Notes under the pieces: generated by a model
What the model saw: the letters and a program-made list of their open reading frames with translations, nothing else
Databases searched by the model: none
What the model was told of the DNA's origin: nothing
Assembly (NCBI GenBank): GCA_024345305.1
Contig: BRON01000001.1
Coordinates: forward strand, 1,240,001-1,304,000
Direction of reading: 5' to 3'
Length of the DNA stretch: 64,000 nucleotides
From: Mrakia gelida
Lineage: Eukaryota; Basidiomycota; Tremellomycetes; Cystofilobasidiales; Mrakiaceae
Translations under genes and position numbers: made by a program
In this document: in pieces, positions 44,255-56,384 of the stretch
Position numbering within the stretch: position 1 is the first letter of the stretch
Layout: each line of letters begins with the position of its first letter

Positions 44255-47215
44255 TCATCGCTTGAGCCACTTCTTCTCGAGCGTTCGAGTGAGAGGGTAG
44301 ACGATCGCAGCGAAAGTTCCTGAGAGGATGAAGCCGATGTCCCCACCTGCGACCGATCAAGGAAAGGCGAGAGCGAAGAGAGCGTCAGCAACGGGAAAAC
44401 GCGTCGCTCATCCTCTTGAACGAAGAGCAAACTGGAACTTAGACTCACCGTAAGGGTTGGCGTCTCCACCCACGAGCTTTCCGAGAGGTCCGATGTACCA
44501 CACCTGACTCATTCCTGCCCACGCTCCAATCACTCCAGCACAGAACGCTCCGAGAGCTCCCAGACCCATTGGGACGGCTTGAGGATTATTCCAAGAGAAC
44601 TCGGCGTCGTAGTTGGCGAAGGAGCCTTTGCGGAAGATGAAGTGCTCCTCGAGGACGACGGCGGAGCTGGAGAGAAGGGCAGGAGAGACGAAGCGAGTGA
44701 GCAAAACAGCTTCGAAGGATCGTTGAACTGCGAGGTGAACGACAGACTGCCTCGATGCAACCAAAGCGAGATCGAAACTCACAAGATGGCGAGCCACTGT
44801 CCGATGATAGCCATGAAGTTCTCGAGGGAGGTGGCGAAGCTGAGCGAACGCGGAAGGAGACGAGAAGAAGGTCAAGTCAGTCGCGTCGTCGATACTTCGA
44901 AGCTCGACTACACTCACGAGTCGGCTCCGACGATAGCGATGGGGATGTAGATGGCTGTGACGAGGACGGGCCAGACGACTTGAGGAAGTTTGGCGAGGAA
45001 GGTGGAGGTGACACTGATGGAGAGACCCATCGAGTACACGTTGATGATGTCTGGGTACGATGAAGGGAGACAGACGCGTCAGATTCCAACTTTTCGACCA
45101 CAATAGATGGGGTGGGATGAAAGGCGAAAGAATAGTGAGAGAATAGAGGCGAACTCACTGTTAGAGACGACCGAGAGGACGAGAAGGAAGAGGAAGAATC
45201 CTCCTCCTCCGTTTCCAACAACAGGCTTGAACACAGCTCCCAAAAGTCCTCCGAGCTCGTTCGCCTCGAACGCCTCCATCCAAGAATCCTCGAACTCAGC
45301 AGCGCACATTATGGCAGCTCCGAGCCATTCGACGAGGACGAGGGGGATGATCAAACCGATGTAGGTCCACATGAAGGTCTTCCACTTGGGAGTTGAGCTG
45401 GGCTGGTAGACATTGTAGTCGGAGGCCATCGAGACCCAACCGGCGGTGAATCCGAAGATGACTCCGGCAAAGGAGAGAGCGTTGGAAGCCTGAGATGGAA
45501 GAAAAAGACGCGTCGAAAAGAGGTCAGCCGAGTTCGCGAGTGAGCGAGGAGATCGCAGAAGGACGAAAGCTCACCTCGAGCTGACCAGTTCCCATGGGGA
45601 CGTTGACGAGGTGCTTAGCCGAGCAACCGAGAAGAGCTGAGGGAAGAGTGGAGGGGGGAGAGGGAAGAAAGCCAGGTCAGCGAGAAGCGAGAGACGTTCG
45701 AGCCCGGTCGTCGTCGACGAGAAGGAAGAGAGAGAGGAACTCACCCAAGAAGGCGATGGCGGTTGGAATCCAGGAGTATCGCTCGTAGACGTGAACCCAC
45801 TTGTATCCGAAGAGACCGATGACGACTGAGGAAGAAGAAAAGGAACGAAAAAGCTGTCAGCCGCGGAAAGGGTCGCCGCGACGCTTTTGAAACGTCTGAA
45901 CTCACGAGTGATGATGGCGATGACAACAACTCCCACAGCGTGCGAGATCTTGTCATTGGCGACGACTCGGAGAGTCTGAGATCCAGCGATGGTGTTGATC
46001 GCAGACCATCCAACCTGCGAGTGTTGAGAGAACGAGGGAAAGCGAACGTCAGCGTTGGTCGAAACGAGAGTTTTGAACGAAGGTAGAACTCACGCAGGCG
46101 ACACAGTTGAGAAGAGCGACGATCTTGGCTCCGTGCCATCCCCAAGAGTACCGAGAGGAGGTCATCTGAAGAAGGGAAGGGGAGAAAGCAGGTCGACGTC
46201 GAGTCAGCGAGAGGAGCGAGGTGGATTCGAAGGGCGCGAGCGGAAGAGCTGCTACGAACCTGTCGGAGTCCAAGATTGGGACCGAAGGTAGCGAGGTAGG
46301 CGGGAAGGACAGCGGTGGCAGCGTTGACGAAGAGAATGATGAGCTGAGGAAGCGAAGGGCAGGGGAGGGAAGGAGTCAGCGGGAGCAAGACGACGCGACC
46401 ATCGGTTCTCGAGCTGTTCACTCACCATCGAATCACCCAGACCGAGGTAGAAAGTTCCAGGGCCCAGGATACCGAGACCGAAGGTACTGAGCACACAGTT
46501 GGCAGCCATCCTTGAGAAGTAAACGCGAAACGCAGCCGAGCAGCGGGTCAGCATGGGCGAGGAGCGACTCAAGATCTGAGTCGAGGTCAGAACGAAACTC
46601 GGAGGTCGAACTAACCAGATCGACATGTTATGCCAGGGATGGTGATCCGTTCGTGCCTCTACGGTGTCTGGGACTCGCTCGATACCCTGAGACTCCATTC
46701 CCTGCGAAAAGGAAGCAGGCATCGAAGGAGGAAAAGTCAGCCCACGAAAGTCGAAGGTCGGCGGTTGTTGGGCGTTCGGCACCCCTCCGAACTCGACCCG
46801 TTTGTCAAATTCTCTCCCTCTCGCGCGAAGACTTCAGAGACGAGAAGAGAACGTGGAACTCACGATCTTCTGCTCCAACCAGTCTCCCTTAACCTTCATC
46901 CTGTCGACCCAAGAGGAGGAAGCAGGCTCGTCGTGCGAGGGAACCTCTGAAGCGAGGCGAGAGGTGAACCAGAGAAGGGAGGACGAGGAGGAAGAACTTG
47001 GTCAGCGAGGTGAGCCTCGCGTCGGAAAACGAAGCTGAACAAGACGAGAAGAGGATCGACGAGCTCTCTCTCTACCTTCAAAGAGAGAACGAGGTAGGAG
47101 AAGGAAGGCAAGGAAGATAAGCCCAGCTCGAGGCGAACTCACCCTTCACGAAGACATCCACATCCGCTCCAGCGTCTTTGCCGTACGTAGCCTTCTCTTC
47201 GTCGGAGTGGGACAT
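44255..47215 (-). CDS. purine-cytosine permease (NCS1 family, Fcy2 type)
   Basis: This is a plasma-membrane proton symporter for cytosine and purines (adenine, guanine, hypoxanthine), with 12 TM segments. The N-terminus is hydrophilic (MSHSDEEKATYGKDAGADVD). HHPWHNMSIWMAANCVLSTF is the NCS1 helix-1 signature, and TFYLGLGDSM continues into helix 2. GWHGAKIVALLNCVACVGWSAINTIAGSQTL is the helix 3-4 motif, and VGVVVIAIITVVIGLFGYKWVHVYERYSWIP follows. GVIFGFTAGWVSMASDYNVYQP is the diagnostic W-x-x-x-xSDYxxYxP block of fungal purine-cytosine permeases. C-terminal blocks include EHFIFRKGSFANYDAEFSWN. It ends TRTLEKKWLKR. At least 14 short exons. A TATATA lies only about 10 bp before this ATG, so the 5' end may need correction. 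Confidence 0.92.
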
Positions 47216-48462
47216 CGTTCGGAGTATATAGAAGGTTGGGGTGGGTGGTGGTTAAGAGAAGGGGAAAGAACAAAAAGCGTCGTCGGCGTCGATCAAGGGA
47301 AGAATTCAAGAAACACACGCGAGGGAGGCGATAAGAGAAACTCACCCGACGGACGAAAATACACCTTTCTCCTTGAAGCCTCGGCCAGATGAATCCAATA
47401 CCGCTGAGCCTATCTGCAGACCGGGTCTGGTGAAGACCGGAGAGAGGGAGACGAGCGGGAGAGTCGAGAGAAGATGAACCGTGAGGTTGAGTCGAGACGA
47501 CGCGTCGAGGATCCCACCAGAAAGCGAAGGACGGCGGGGCGACGCTGTAAAAAAAGGGGGGAGGACTAGCGGATATGTGGTTGAGCCCATCTCTGCTGTC
47601 CGAAGCGTTCGGAGAGACGAGGAACGAGAGGGAGGCGAGCCCTGGTCGTCGTCTCTCGAGCCGCGTCGGATTTCCTGGCCAGGAAAGTTGGCGATTTCCT
47701 CAGAGCTAACTACGGCGTTGAGTTAGAAGAGATAGAGCTCTGAAGAAACGGTCGAGCGATGTCAGTGCTCTTGAGAGACGCAGCAGGAGAGAGGTGAAGG
47801 AACGGGAAGAAGGAGGCGTCGAGCTCACCACTTTTTCGCGAGGTCCGTACCGTGTTCTCCTTCCTCAGCGGGAGGTTTCCGCTGAAGGGCGAGATCCAGT
47901 AACCTGACGTAGCTCGCCTGCATCCGTAGAAAGTATTGCAGGACTTCAAGAGAGGCAACAGAGCAGTTGGAGGCTGGAGGGAGGGAGCTCAGTCGGAGGC
48001 GAAAGAGCCAGGTCGCTGCGAGGTCGAAGAAGCGAGGCTAGCCAACGATCTGTTTGAGAAGACGGAACATACTGAGCTAGAGGCCAAGAAGGTCTGAGAG
48101 ATCGACCATGAGCTGAAAGAACTCGAGGAGGCTTGAGTGACCGTTGGACGAAAGAAGGAGGGAAAGCGTTGAGCTCGAGGCATTCGAGGAAACCCTTCCT
48201 CTCTCTCGGTCTCGCTTGCAATCTCTTCAAGCGCGGTCTATCCTACAAGACTCAGTTCTGGACCGAGAGAGCCCAGAACTCTTCAAAGCGTAAAATCTGG
48301 CTACTCCGGGTAGCTCCGATGGCGCTGGTGAGCTCCTTCGCTTGAGGTGAGCTCGCTTCGCTTCCCCTCCTCCTCCCTTCATCCCATGAGGTTCCCTTCG
48401 TTTACGGAATTCTTGGATGTTGCTCGCTTCCTCCCAACCACATCCTACCCTCTCGTCCAGCC
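47216..48462. other. divergent promoter region, NCS1 permease and MFS gene
   Basis: About 1.25 kb with no convincing gene. The scattered short frames lack codon bias and splice structure. Confidence 0.45.
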
Positions 48463-51108
48463 ATGTCCCCTTCTCGCTCACGGTCCAGATCTCGCCCTCG
48501 TAGGGACGATTCCAGCAGCAAAGACGACGGCTCGACTCCCTTCGCTTCCTCGACCTCCCTCCTCTCTCATCCAGCTCTCCCCTTGCTCCCTTACTCCTTC
48601 CTCGTGGCTTTCGCAACAGGGATCACAGTCGCTTCTCAGCTTTATCTTCTCGTGAGTGCGATTCTCAGGACCCCTTCTTCACGGCATCTCGAAGGGAAGG
48701 TCACGAAGAACAAACAGGTTGAAGCTCAAGCTGACCTTTCCCTCCCTCCGTTTTGCTCTCTCTTTCTCTCTCCCCATCCTCAGCGATTCATCTCATGTAA
48801 AGCCTACTACGCCAAGACTGATCCATCAAGAATCGTCTTCCCAGATAGCGAGTTCTGCCAGGTCAAAGGTGTCTCAGCAGTGGTGAGTCCTTCTTCGATC
48901 TCTTTCCTCCCTCGGAGAGGCCCCCTCGTGGTCGTCGAGCTCGCTTTCTGACCCCTTCCGCGCTCGCTTCTTCTCTAGCAATCCTCCATGCTGGCTATCT
49001 TGAACGTCATCGACGCCGTTGTCGGTCAGTATACTCATTTCTCCGATCCCTTCGTTGCTGGCTGACTTGCGTCCTTTCCTCCGCCCTCGCAGGTCTCGGT
49101 GTGACCTCCCTCGTTCAACGAGTCGCCGACAAGTATGGACGACGTCCAGGCCTCATCTCGCTCCCTCTCCTCGAGGCGGTTTCTATCGGAGTTCTCGTTC
49201 TCGGCTGTAAGCTCCCTGTTCTCTTCCTCTACACTTTCCGTAGCTGGTGTTGACCCGCGCTCGATCTCGCTTTCTCCTTTCCCAGACAAGGCTCCCACCG
49301 TCACCCTCTCGTACACGCTCCTCCTCTCCAGCACTGTTCTTACAGCCATTACGAGAAAGGATCTATTTCTGCCGATTTTGGCCGTCTCGGACGTAGCTAG
49401 CGTTCAAGAAAGGTGAGTCTTCGCGCGTTGACGAGGTCGCGTTCTTTCGAAGCTGACCTGCCTTTCCCTCTTCCCTTCCCCACTCAGGACACCCTGGTTC
49501 GCTCGTCTCCAGGGCCTTTTCTTACTGGGAGGTGGAGGTAGGTTGTTTCGCTCTTCCTTTGAACCTCCCAACCCCGCTAAAACCGTCCTCGTTTCCCCTC
49601 TCGAACTTGCAGTTGCCATGGTCTCGTCCTCTGTCGTCGCTCGCGTCTTCCCTTCCCCTTCGCAGTACGCCGCCCCCTTCACTATCGCTGCCGTCGTACA
49701 AGCTATCGCCGGACTCTGGGCGTACTTCCTCATTCCTGAGACCCGCATCTGGGAGCTTCAAGAGGAGTTGGAGGACGCTGAGGCCGTCGTCGAGTCGGAG
49801 AGGATGTCGTTGAGCGAGGGTCGCGGAAGGGTGCGGAAGCTCTGGTTGGCTATTGTCTCTCCCCTCAAGCCTCTCGAGCTGCTATGGCCGCGAGAGAGGG
49901 CCGATGGCGGAAGCTCGTGGAATCTGTTCTTGCTCAGTACTTCAGCTTTCGTAGTCCTTGTTGCCGTCAGTCCTCGAATCCCTTGTCCCTCGCCTCTTTG
50001 GACTTTGACGCTGACTTATCTTCTTCCTCCGGCTGATATGAACAGGCCAGCTTCCCAGGATCGGCTCTCATCCTTTCTCTTCAAGATTCGTACCGATTTA
50101 CGGCTGCAGAGGTCAGTTCACCAGGTCCTAACGAACAAGGAAGACGCGTCGTTCGCTGGCTCATCTTTTTCTTTACCTCGCTCGTTTCCGCAACCCCAGC
50201 TCGGATACGTCCTCGCCTACCTCCTCTGCTCTCGATTTGTCGTCCTCGTCATCATCTTCCCCTTCGTCCTCAAGTGGGGACGACGAGCCTTCCACCGCTG
50301 GCAGCTGCTCCACCCGATCCATCGCTCAGGACCCATCGAAGCTGGAGACGAGACGACACCTCTCCTCGAGACCACGGACGTCGCTCAGCCAGGAGAGGTT
50401 CTCGTCGTCGAGGATCCTGCATCTCTCTCGAACCACTTCGATGGTGAGTCGCACGAGTCTGGGTTCGCCCTTCGTCCGCTTCGACTCACACTCGTCGTTC
50501 TTCTCCTCTTCCTCAGTCATCCTTGCCTTCATCTCCCTCCTGCTCGACGCTGCCGGCTACCTCGGAGTTTTCTTCGCCACCCAGTGGCAACATGTCATCG
50601 GATGTAAGTCGTCTCGATCTCCTCCCTTCCTTCATCAACTCAGAAAACTGACGCGTCGACGTCTTCTCGTCCAGGTTTCGGCCTTCTCGCCCTGGGAGTT
50701 GGGTACACACCGTCCATTAGATCGGTATTCCTCGCTTCCGTCGAGCCTGCTCAAGCCAGTGAGTTCTCTCGTCCTCTACTACTTATCTTCCCTCCCGCAT
50801 CGACTGACTGACGAGACGTGTTCGTTCGATTTTTGCCTTCGCTCAACAGGTGAGTCGATGGCAGCTCTCGAGATGATCCTCTCCGTCGCATCTATCGTTT
50901 CGCCCGTCGTTATGGGCCCCCTCTACTCGATTCTGCTCAAGGTTGGGCGGGGAGAGGTGCTCTTCCTCATCGTTTCGGTACGTCGCGCTCACTTTCTTCT
51001 CTCGTTCGACGCGTCTGAGTCACACCTGACCTTTTCCCTTTCCTTCTCTTCGTTCAGTGTCTGTGCTTGATTGGGTCGACGATCCTGCTCTTCGTGAGGA
51101 GGACGTGA
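48463..51108 (+). CDS. MFS transporter, PCFT/TetA-like (Pucciniomycotina type)
   Basis: This is a 12-TM major facilitator of unknown substrate. It starts with an RS-rich basic segment (MSPSRSRSRSRPRRDD), then SYSFLVAFATGITVASQLYLL as helix 1. LVQRVADKYGRRPGLISLPL is motif A between helices 2 and 3. TPWFARLQGLFLLGGGVAMVSSS and FTIAAVVQAIAGLWAYFLIPET end the first half. A long charged loop with EELEDAEAVVESERMS links to the second half, which has AASFPGSALILSLQDSYRFTAAELGYVLAYLL, VILAFISLLLDAAGYLGVFFA, FGLLALGVGYTPSIRSVFLA and SVASIVSPVVMGPLYSILL. It ends LLFVRRT. About 12 exons. The overall pattern resembles the haem/folate-type (PCFT) and tetracycline-type MFS proteins; transport function is inferred from family only. 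Confidence 0.82.
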
Positions 51109-51588
51109 AGGGGAAGAGAAGGTTGTCTTTGCGAGCTCGACAGAGGGAGTTGTTTGGTTGAGGTGGGATGGGCGACGAATAGCTATTTGGCCTCTCGTCG
51201 ATTCAACGTTTGAACGAGAGAGAGGGAAGGAGATGATGAGGTGGAAGGTTGTTGAGGAGCTCCACACGAAAGAGAGATCAAAAGAGATGGAGATGTGCGA
51301 ACCTTCCCAACTCTTCGGACGCGTCGGAGAAGGAGAGATCAAGCGATGAGCTCGCTGGAGGTTTTGCCTCCACGCTGAGCTCGATATTGACTCGGCGAAA
51401 ATTCTCAGAGCTCATCAGAGTACCTTTGCCCTTCAGACTGACATCCCTGCAGTGCTCCCAAGCGAAGAGGGAAATATAATCTAAACTCGCGAAAAAGTCA
51501 AGAGGAAGCCGGCGGCTTCGAACTGCTCACTCCCCAACCACAACTTCCCCTCCCCTCCTCCCCCCCAAAACAACACCAAAACTCCACC
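51109..51588. promoter_or_regulatory. PGK1 promoter region
   Basis: No gene is seen. A TATAAT sits at 51475-51480, about 110 bp before the PGK1 start. The 50 bp before the ATG are C-rich and almost free of G (CCTCCCCCCCAAAACAACAC), typical of the 5' leader of a highly expressed gene. Confidence 0.5.
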
Positions 51589-54154
51589 ATGTCTCTCTCC
51601 TCCAAGCTTTCCATCAAGGACGTCTCCCTCAAGGGAGAGCGAGTCCTCATCCGAGTCGACTTCAACGTCCCCATGGACAAGAAGACGAACGAGATCACCA
51701 ACCCCGCCGTGAGTCTCTCGCCTTCTCTCGTTCCACCATCTCGAGTGGAGCCTTCCCTTTCGAGATCGTCGAGGCTCTGTCTTGCAAGCTTTGAGCTCTC
51801 CGTAGAGGCTGCCTCGATGGCGAGGGAGGGAACGAAGCGAACGAGGAGCAAAAAGGGAGGGCTTTCGTCATGTCTCCCTTTCCTTCTTCCTTCGTCTTCG
51901 TCCTTCCTTCCTCTCTCCTGTTTGGAACTCTTTTTCTTTTCGTCCCTCGCTCCATCGCTGACTCCTTCTCCTTCTATGGCTTGCCTTCCTACTAGCGAAT
52001 TGTCGCTGCCCTCCCCACCATCAAGTACGCTCTCGAGCAGGGTAAGTTCTCCTCCCATCCAGGAAAGGAAACGAACGTTGGGCCCATCTGCTTTTCGCTT
52101 CCCTCTCTCGAGCTGACCTCCTCCTTCCATCTTCCCTCCCTCCCTTGTTTTTCGTCGATGTTTAGGAGCTGCCTCTGTTATCCTCATGTCTCATCTCGGA
52201 CGACCTGACGGTCACGTCGTTGAGAAGTACTCCCTCAAGCCTGTCGTACGTTCATCAGCTTCTCCCCATCTCTCCGAGCTCCTCTTTCTCTCTCCCTTCC
52301 TGACCTTCCTTCCTCCCCTTTTTTCTTCGATCTCTATAGGCCGCCAAGCTCGAGTCTCTCCTCTCTGTCCCCGTCACCTTCCTTCCCAACTGTGTTGGAG
52401 CCGAGACTGAGGCTGCCGTCAAGGCTGGGACCAATGGAAAGGTCTTCCTCCTCGAGAACTTGAGGTTCCACGGAGAGGAGGAGGGTTCCTCCAAGGACGC
52501 TGAGGGAAAGAAGACTAAGTGTGAGTTCTACACCTCCTCCTATCTACTCGCTCGACTGTCTAGAAATCAGGCGAAAGAAGCGAAAAAGAGGAAGATGTCG
52601 AAGAGAGAGCTCGAGCTGACCTTTTCCCTCCCCCTCTTCCCTTCTTTCCCCGAACCCTCTGTCTTTTGTTCGCCCTCTCTCTCAGCTACCCCCGAGGCCG
52701 TCGCCGCCTTCCGAAAGGGACTCACCGCCCTCGGAACCGTCTACATCAACGACGCTTTCGGAACCGCTCACCGAGGACACTCGTCCATGGTCGGAGTCGA
52801 GCTCCCCCAGCGAGCTGCCGGTTTCCTCATGGCCAAGGAGCTCACCTACTTCGCTAAGGTCCTCGAGTCCCCTGAGCGACCCTTCCTCGCTATCCTCGGT
52901 GGAGCCAAGGTCTCCGATAAGATCCAGCTCATCGACTCCATGTTGGCTAAGGTGCGTTTTGAGCTCTTGTCTCGATTTGGGTTCGCCATCTCCTTCACCT
53001 TCGAGCTTCGAGCTCACACCTTCCTTCGCTTCTGTTGTTTCCCCTCGCCCAGGTCGACTCCCTCATCATTTGCGGTGGAATGGCCTTCACCTTCAAGAAG
53101 GCTGTTGACGGTATCTCCGTGAGTCTTCTCGTCTCTCTCGACGCGAGATGTTGAGCTCGACTTCGAAGCTGACTCCTCCTTCCTTTCCCTTCCTTCTGCT
53201 CGCAGATCGGAGACTCCCTGTTCGACGAGGCCGGAGCCAAGCAGGCTGCTGCCATTCTCGAGAAGGCCAAGAAGAACAACGTCAAGATTGTCTTCCCCGT
53301 CGACTACATCACGGCTGAGAAGTTCGACAAGGACGCTAAGGCTCGTTTCACCCTCCTCCGCTTTCCTTCCTTCCTTTCGTTCTCGTCGACTCAAGCTGAC
53401 TGTTTTCTTTCTTTTTCCGTTGCGTGTACAGACCGGAGTCGCCACCGACGCTACTGGTATCCCCGACGGATGGATGGGTCTCGACGCCGGACCCGAGTCT
53501 CGAAAACTCTTCGCCGCTACCGTCGCTGAGTCCAAGACCATCCTCTGGAACGGACCTGCCGGAGTCTTCGAGTTCCCCGCTTTCGCTGGAGGATCCAAGG
53601 CTCTTCTTGATGCTTCCATCGAGGCCGTCAAGAACGGATCTACCGTCATGTGAGTCCTTCTCTTCTTTCGTTACTTCGTCCCATCTCGAGTTCGACGCGC
53701 CTTCCGTTTCCCTTCCCCTCGATTCGAGACTCGAGCTGACCCCTTTCTCTCTTCGTTGCCTTCCTTTCTTCTCATCTAGTGTTGGAGGAGGAGATACCGC
53801 TACCCTCGTCGCCCAGGCCGGAGCTGAGGACAAGCTCTCTCACGTCTCGACTGGAGGAGGAGCCTCGTTGGAGTTGCTCGAGGGAAAGGTTCGTTTCACT
53901 CCCTTCCTTCATTCGTCCTCTCTCTCCCTCCCCACTCCTATTCCCGCCAGACCGTCTTCAACACACACATAACTCTGGCCGAAGAAGCCTCGACTTCGAA
54001 AAGAAATCGAGGCTTCGAGCCAACTTCGTTTCGCCGCGCGCGCGCTCGTCCTCCCGTCTTCGTCCTCCTTCCCGTTGACTGACCTCCTTCCCTCCCTTCC
54101 TCTTCTCTATATCTACAGCCTCTTCCAGGAGTAAACGGACTTTCGAGCAAGTGA
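51589..54154 (+). CDS. PGK1: phosphoglycerate kinase
   Basis: The enzyme converts 1,3-bisphosphoglycerate and ADP to 3-phosphoglycerate and ATP in glycolysis, in the cytosol. It starts [29 protein letters not shown] is the PGK signature, [10 protein letters not shown] and NAFGTAHR-type [14 protein letters not shown] bind the substrate, and [13 protein letters not shown] begins the second domain. [25 protein letters not shown] and VGGGDTATL form the nucleotide site, and [14 protein letters not shown] is the hinge end. Exons include 51589-51708 and 51996-52041; the last (54119-54154) encodes only [11 protein letters not shown]. Codons are strongly C-ending, as expected for high expression. The intron after AEKFDKDAK has no usable GT donor in the needed phase and appears to be a GC-AG intron (53341-53431). 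Confidence 0.97.
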
Positions 54155-55119
54155 GGCCACGAGAGACGATGATGACTAGATTTCTGCCCTTTACGACAAT
54201 TTGATCCCTTTCCTTTGCACTCCCTCTGGGTCGATAGCCCAACGCGTCCTTTCCTCGTCTCCTCAGCCCTCGTCGCTTCCCTTTCACCTTCTCGACCATC
54301 CCTTATGGACTTCGTACCTGCATAGAGGTCTCGTTGCCATCAAGGACCTGAGTGAAACCCGGTCGAGCTCCGAAGATGAGCTCGAGCGACGCGTCTTTCT
54401 CTCGCCGTCACCCACCACGGCCCTCCCCTCCCAGCACCACCATCACCTCTATGACCCTCTCGGAACCACTTCAGAGCTCGGGACCACTCCCTCCCTCTTA
54501 CAGCTCTAAACGATTCGCCTTCGAGGGACGATCCTTCTTTCCAAAAACGTCGTCCTCGTCCTCGTCCCAACCTCCCTCGAGCCTGCTCATCTACATCGGA
54601 GAGCTTCAGACTTCGCTCCTCTCTCTCTGGGCGGGGGGCTCTGTCTCTGAGCTGAGGCCTCTTCGGTCCAGCAGCGAAAAATGGGAAATAAAAAGCAGAG
54701 GAGAAGGGGGGGACGAATGCTCGATTTGACCTCGACGCTCTCCTCCCCTTCACCCTCCCCTCCAAACGGCGACTAACCAGGCCTGATCCCTTTCTCCATG
54801 CTAATCCCCCGCGATCGCTGACCGGATTGGTCTCGCTCTGGGTCTCTCCTGTTGATCAGATGAGCACCTCATTCCATGAGAGGAACGAGGAGGGACAGTC
54901 CTTCGCTCCCAACCAGATCGACCACCTCGTTCACCTTTCCCTCCCGTCCCTCTCTCTCGTCGTTCCTCCCCTCTTCTTCTCCGTCGTCTGCTCCTCTTCT
55001 TCGCCGTCTCGACCTCTCCCTCACTCTCCTTTTGAATCAAACCTCGCCCTCCCTCCCCCACCCTCCAACCTCCCCACCTCCCTCCCTCGCCTTTTTCCCT
55101 TTCAACAAACGAACGAACG
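54155..55119. other. intergenic
   Basis: PGK1 3' flank and the promoter of the DUF6534-like gene. Overlapping short frames on both strands have no supported coding content. Confidence 0.45.
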
Positions 55120-56350
55120 ATGCCCGTCGAGCCCTCAGACTTCTCGTCGCTTCCTCAGGATGAGCAGACGCTGATTCTTGCGCATATCGCCAAGCCTGGG
55201 TACGTCTCAAGCTCATCTCACTCTCCTCGTCGTGCTACGCACTGAGGTTTTCATGGGGAAGCTCACCTTTTTGCGTTCCTTCGTTCGTTTCGTTTCTCGA
55301 ACAGTCTCTTCCTCGGACCTCTCATCATCGCGTCCCTCCTCGATGGTGTGCTTTTCGGGTTGATCTTGACGGAGTCTTGGAGCTACTGGAAGTGGTTCAA
55401 GGATGGATTCAAGTTCAAGGGTACGTTCAGCAAGAAGAGCGGGGGGGAGGAGGAGGGACGAGCTCGCGACCTCCCTCCCTTCGATCCCCTTGACCTTTGA
55501 TCTCACCTCGGGCTGACTCCCTTTTGCTTCTTGTCTTCCCACCCACTCTATCAGGAACCGTCATCGCTCTCTTCACTCTCAACCTGTACGTCTTGTCGTT
55601 CTACCCCCAAAGAGAAGGGAACGAATGAGTTCGAACGGAGAGCTCACGTTCCCTTTCCTTTCTCGCTCCGCTTTCCACAGGGCTCAGACAACGATGTGCT
55701 TCTACACCATGTACAGCATGTTTGGTCCAGGATTCGGCGACTGGCAGGGAACTACTACGAACGTGGTACGTCTTTCTTTTCCTCTTCGACGCGGGAGGAG
55801 AATCGAACACGTCCTGTCTTCACTCCTCTCCCTCGATCTTCCTCCCCGCACTAGCTTCTCGCTTCAGACCATGAACTCAGTGCTGACTACTCCTCTTCCC
55901 TACCTCCTCCTTCGTTCCACAGTACTTCGAGGTCAGTTTAGCCTCGTTTTCGACGATCGCGTTCGACCAGGGGTTGCGGCTGATCCCTTTTTTTCATTCG
56001 CTCTGTTTTGTCTCGCAGGGCATCCTCAGTGCGTCTCTTTGCCTTCTCTTGGCTCACCCGACATCTTCCTGAATGACCCTCTTCCTCTTCTTCCTTTCCA
56101 GTCCTCGAAGCTCTCACCGGCGCCGTCGCCCAGTCCTTCTTCCTCGGTGAGTCTCGAAAGTTAATCCTCGACGCGTCGATCGAAACTAACCTCGCTTCTT
56201 CTCCTTCGTCTTCCCCCCAGAACGAGCCTTTGTTCTCTGCAAGAAGAGGAAGATCATGAGCTACGTGCTGCTTGGAATCTGCATCCCTTCGATCTTGGCT
56301 GGACTTTGCTGTGGGCTCGCGTCCGGTGCGATCACAGTCATGTCCGTGAG

Positions 56351-56384
<34 letters not shown>

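Noticed and set aside
47225..47230. TATATA as TATA box of the NCS1 permease
   Set aside because: It is only about 10 bp from the assigned start codon, too close for a normal leader; noted as a reason to check the 5' end instead.
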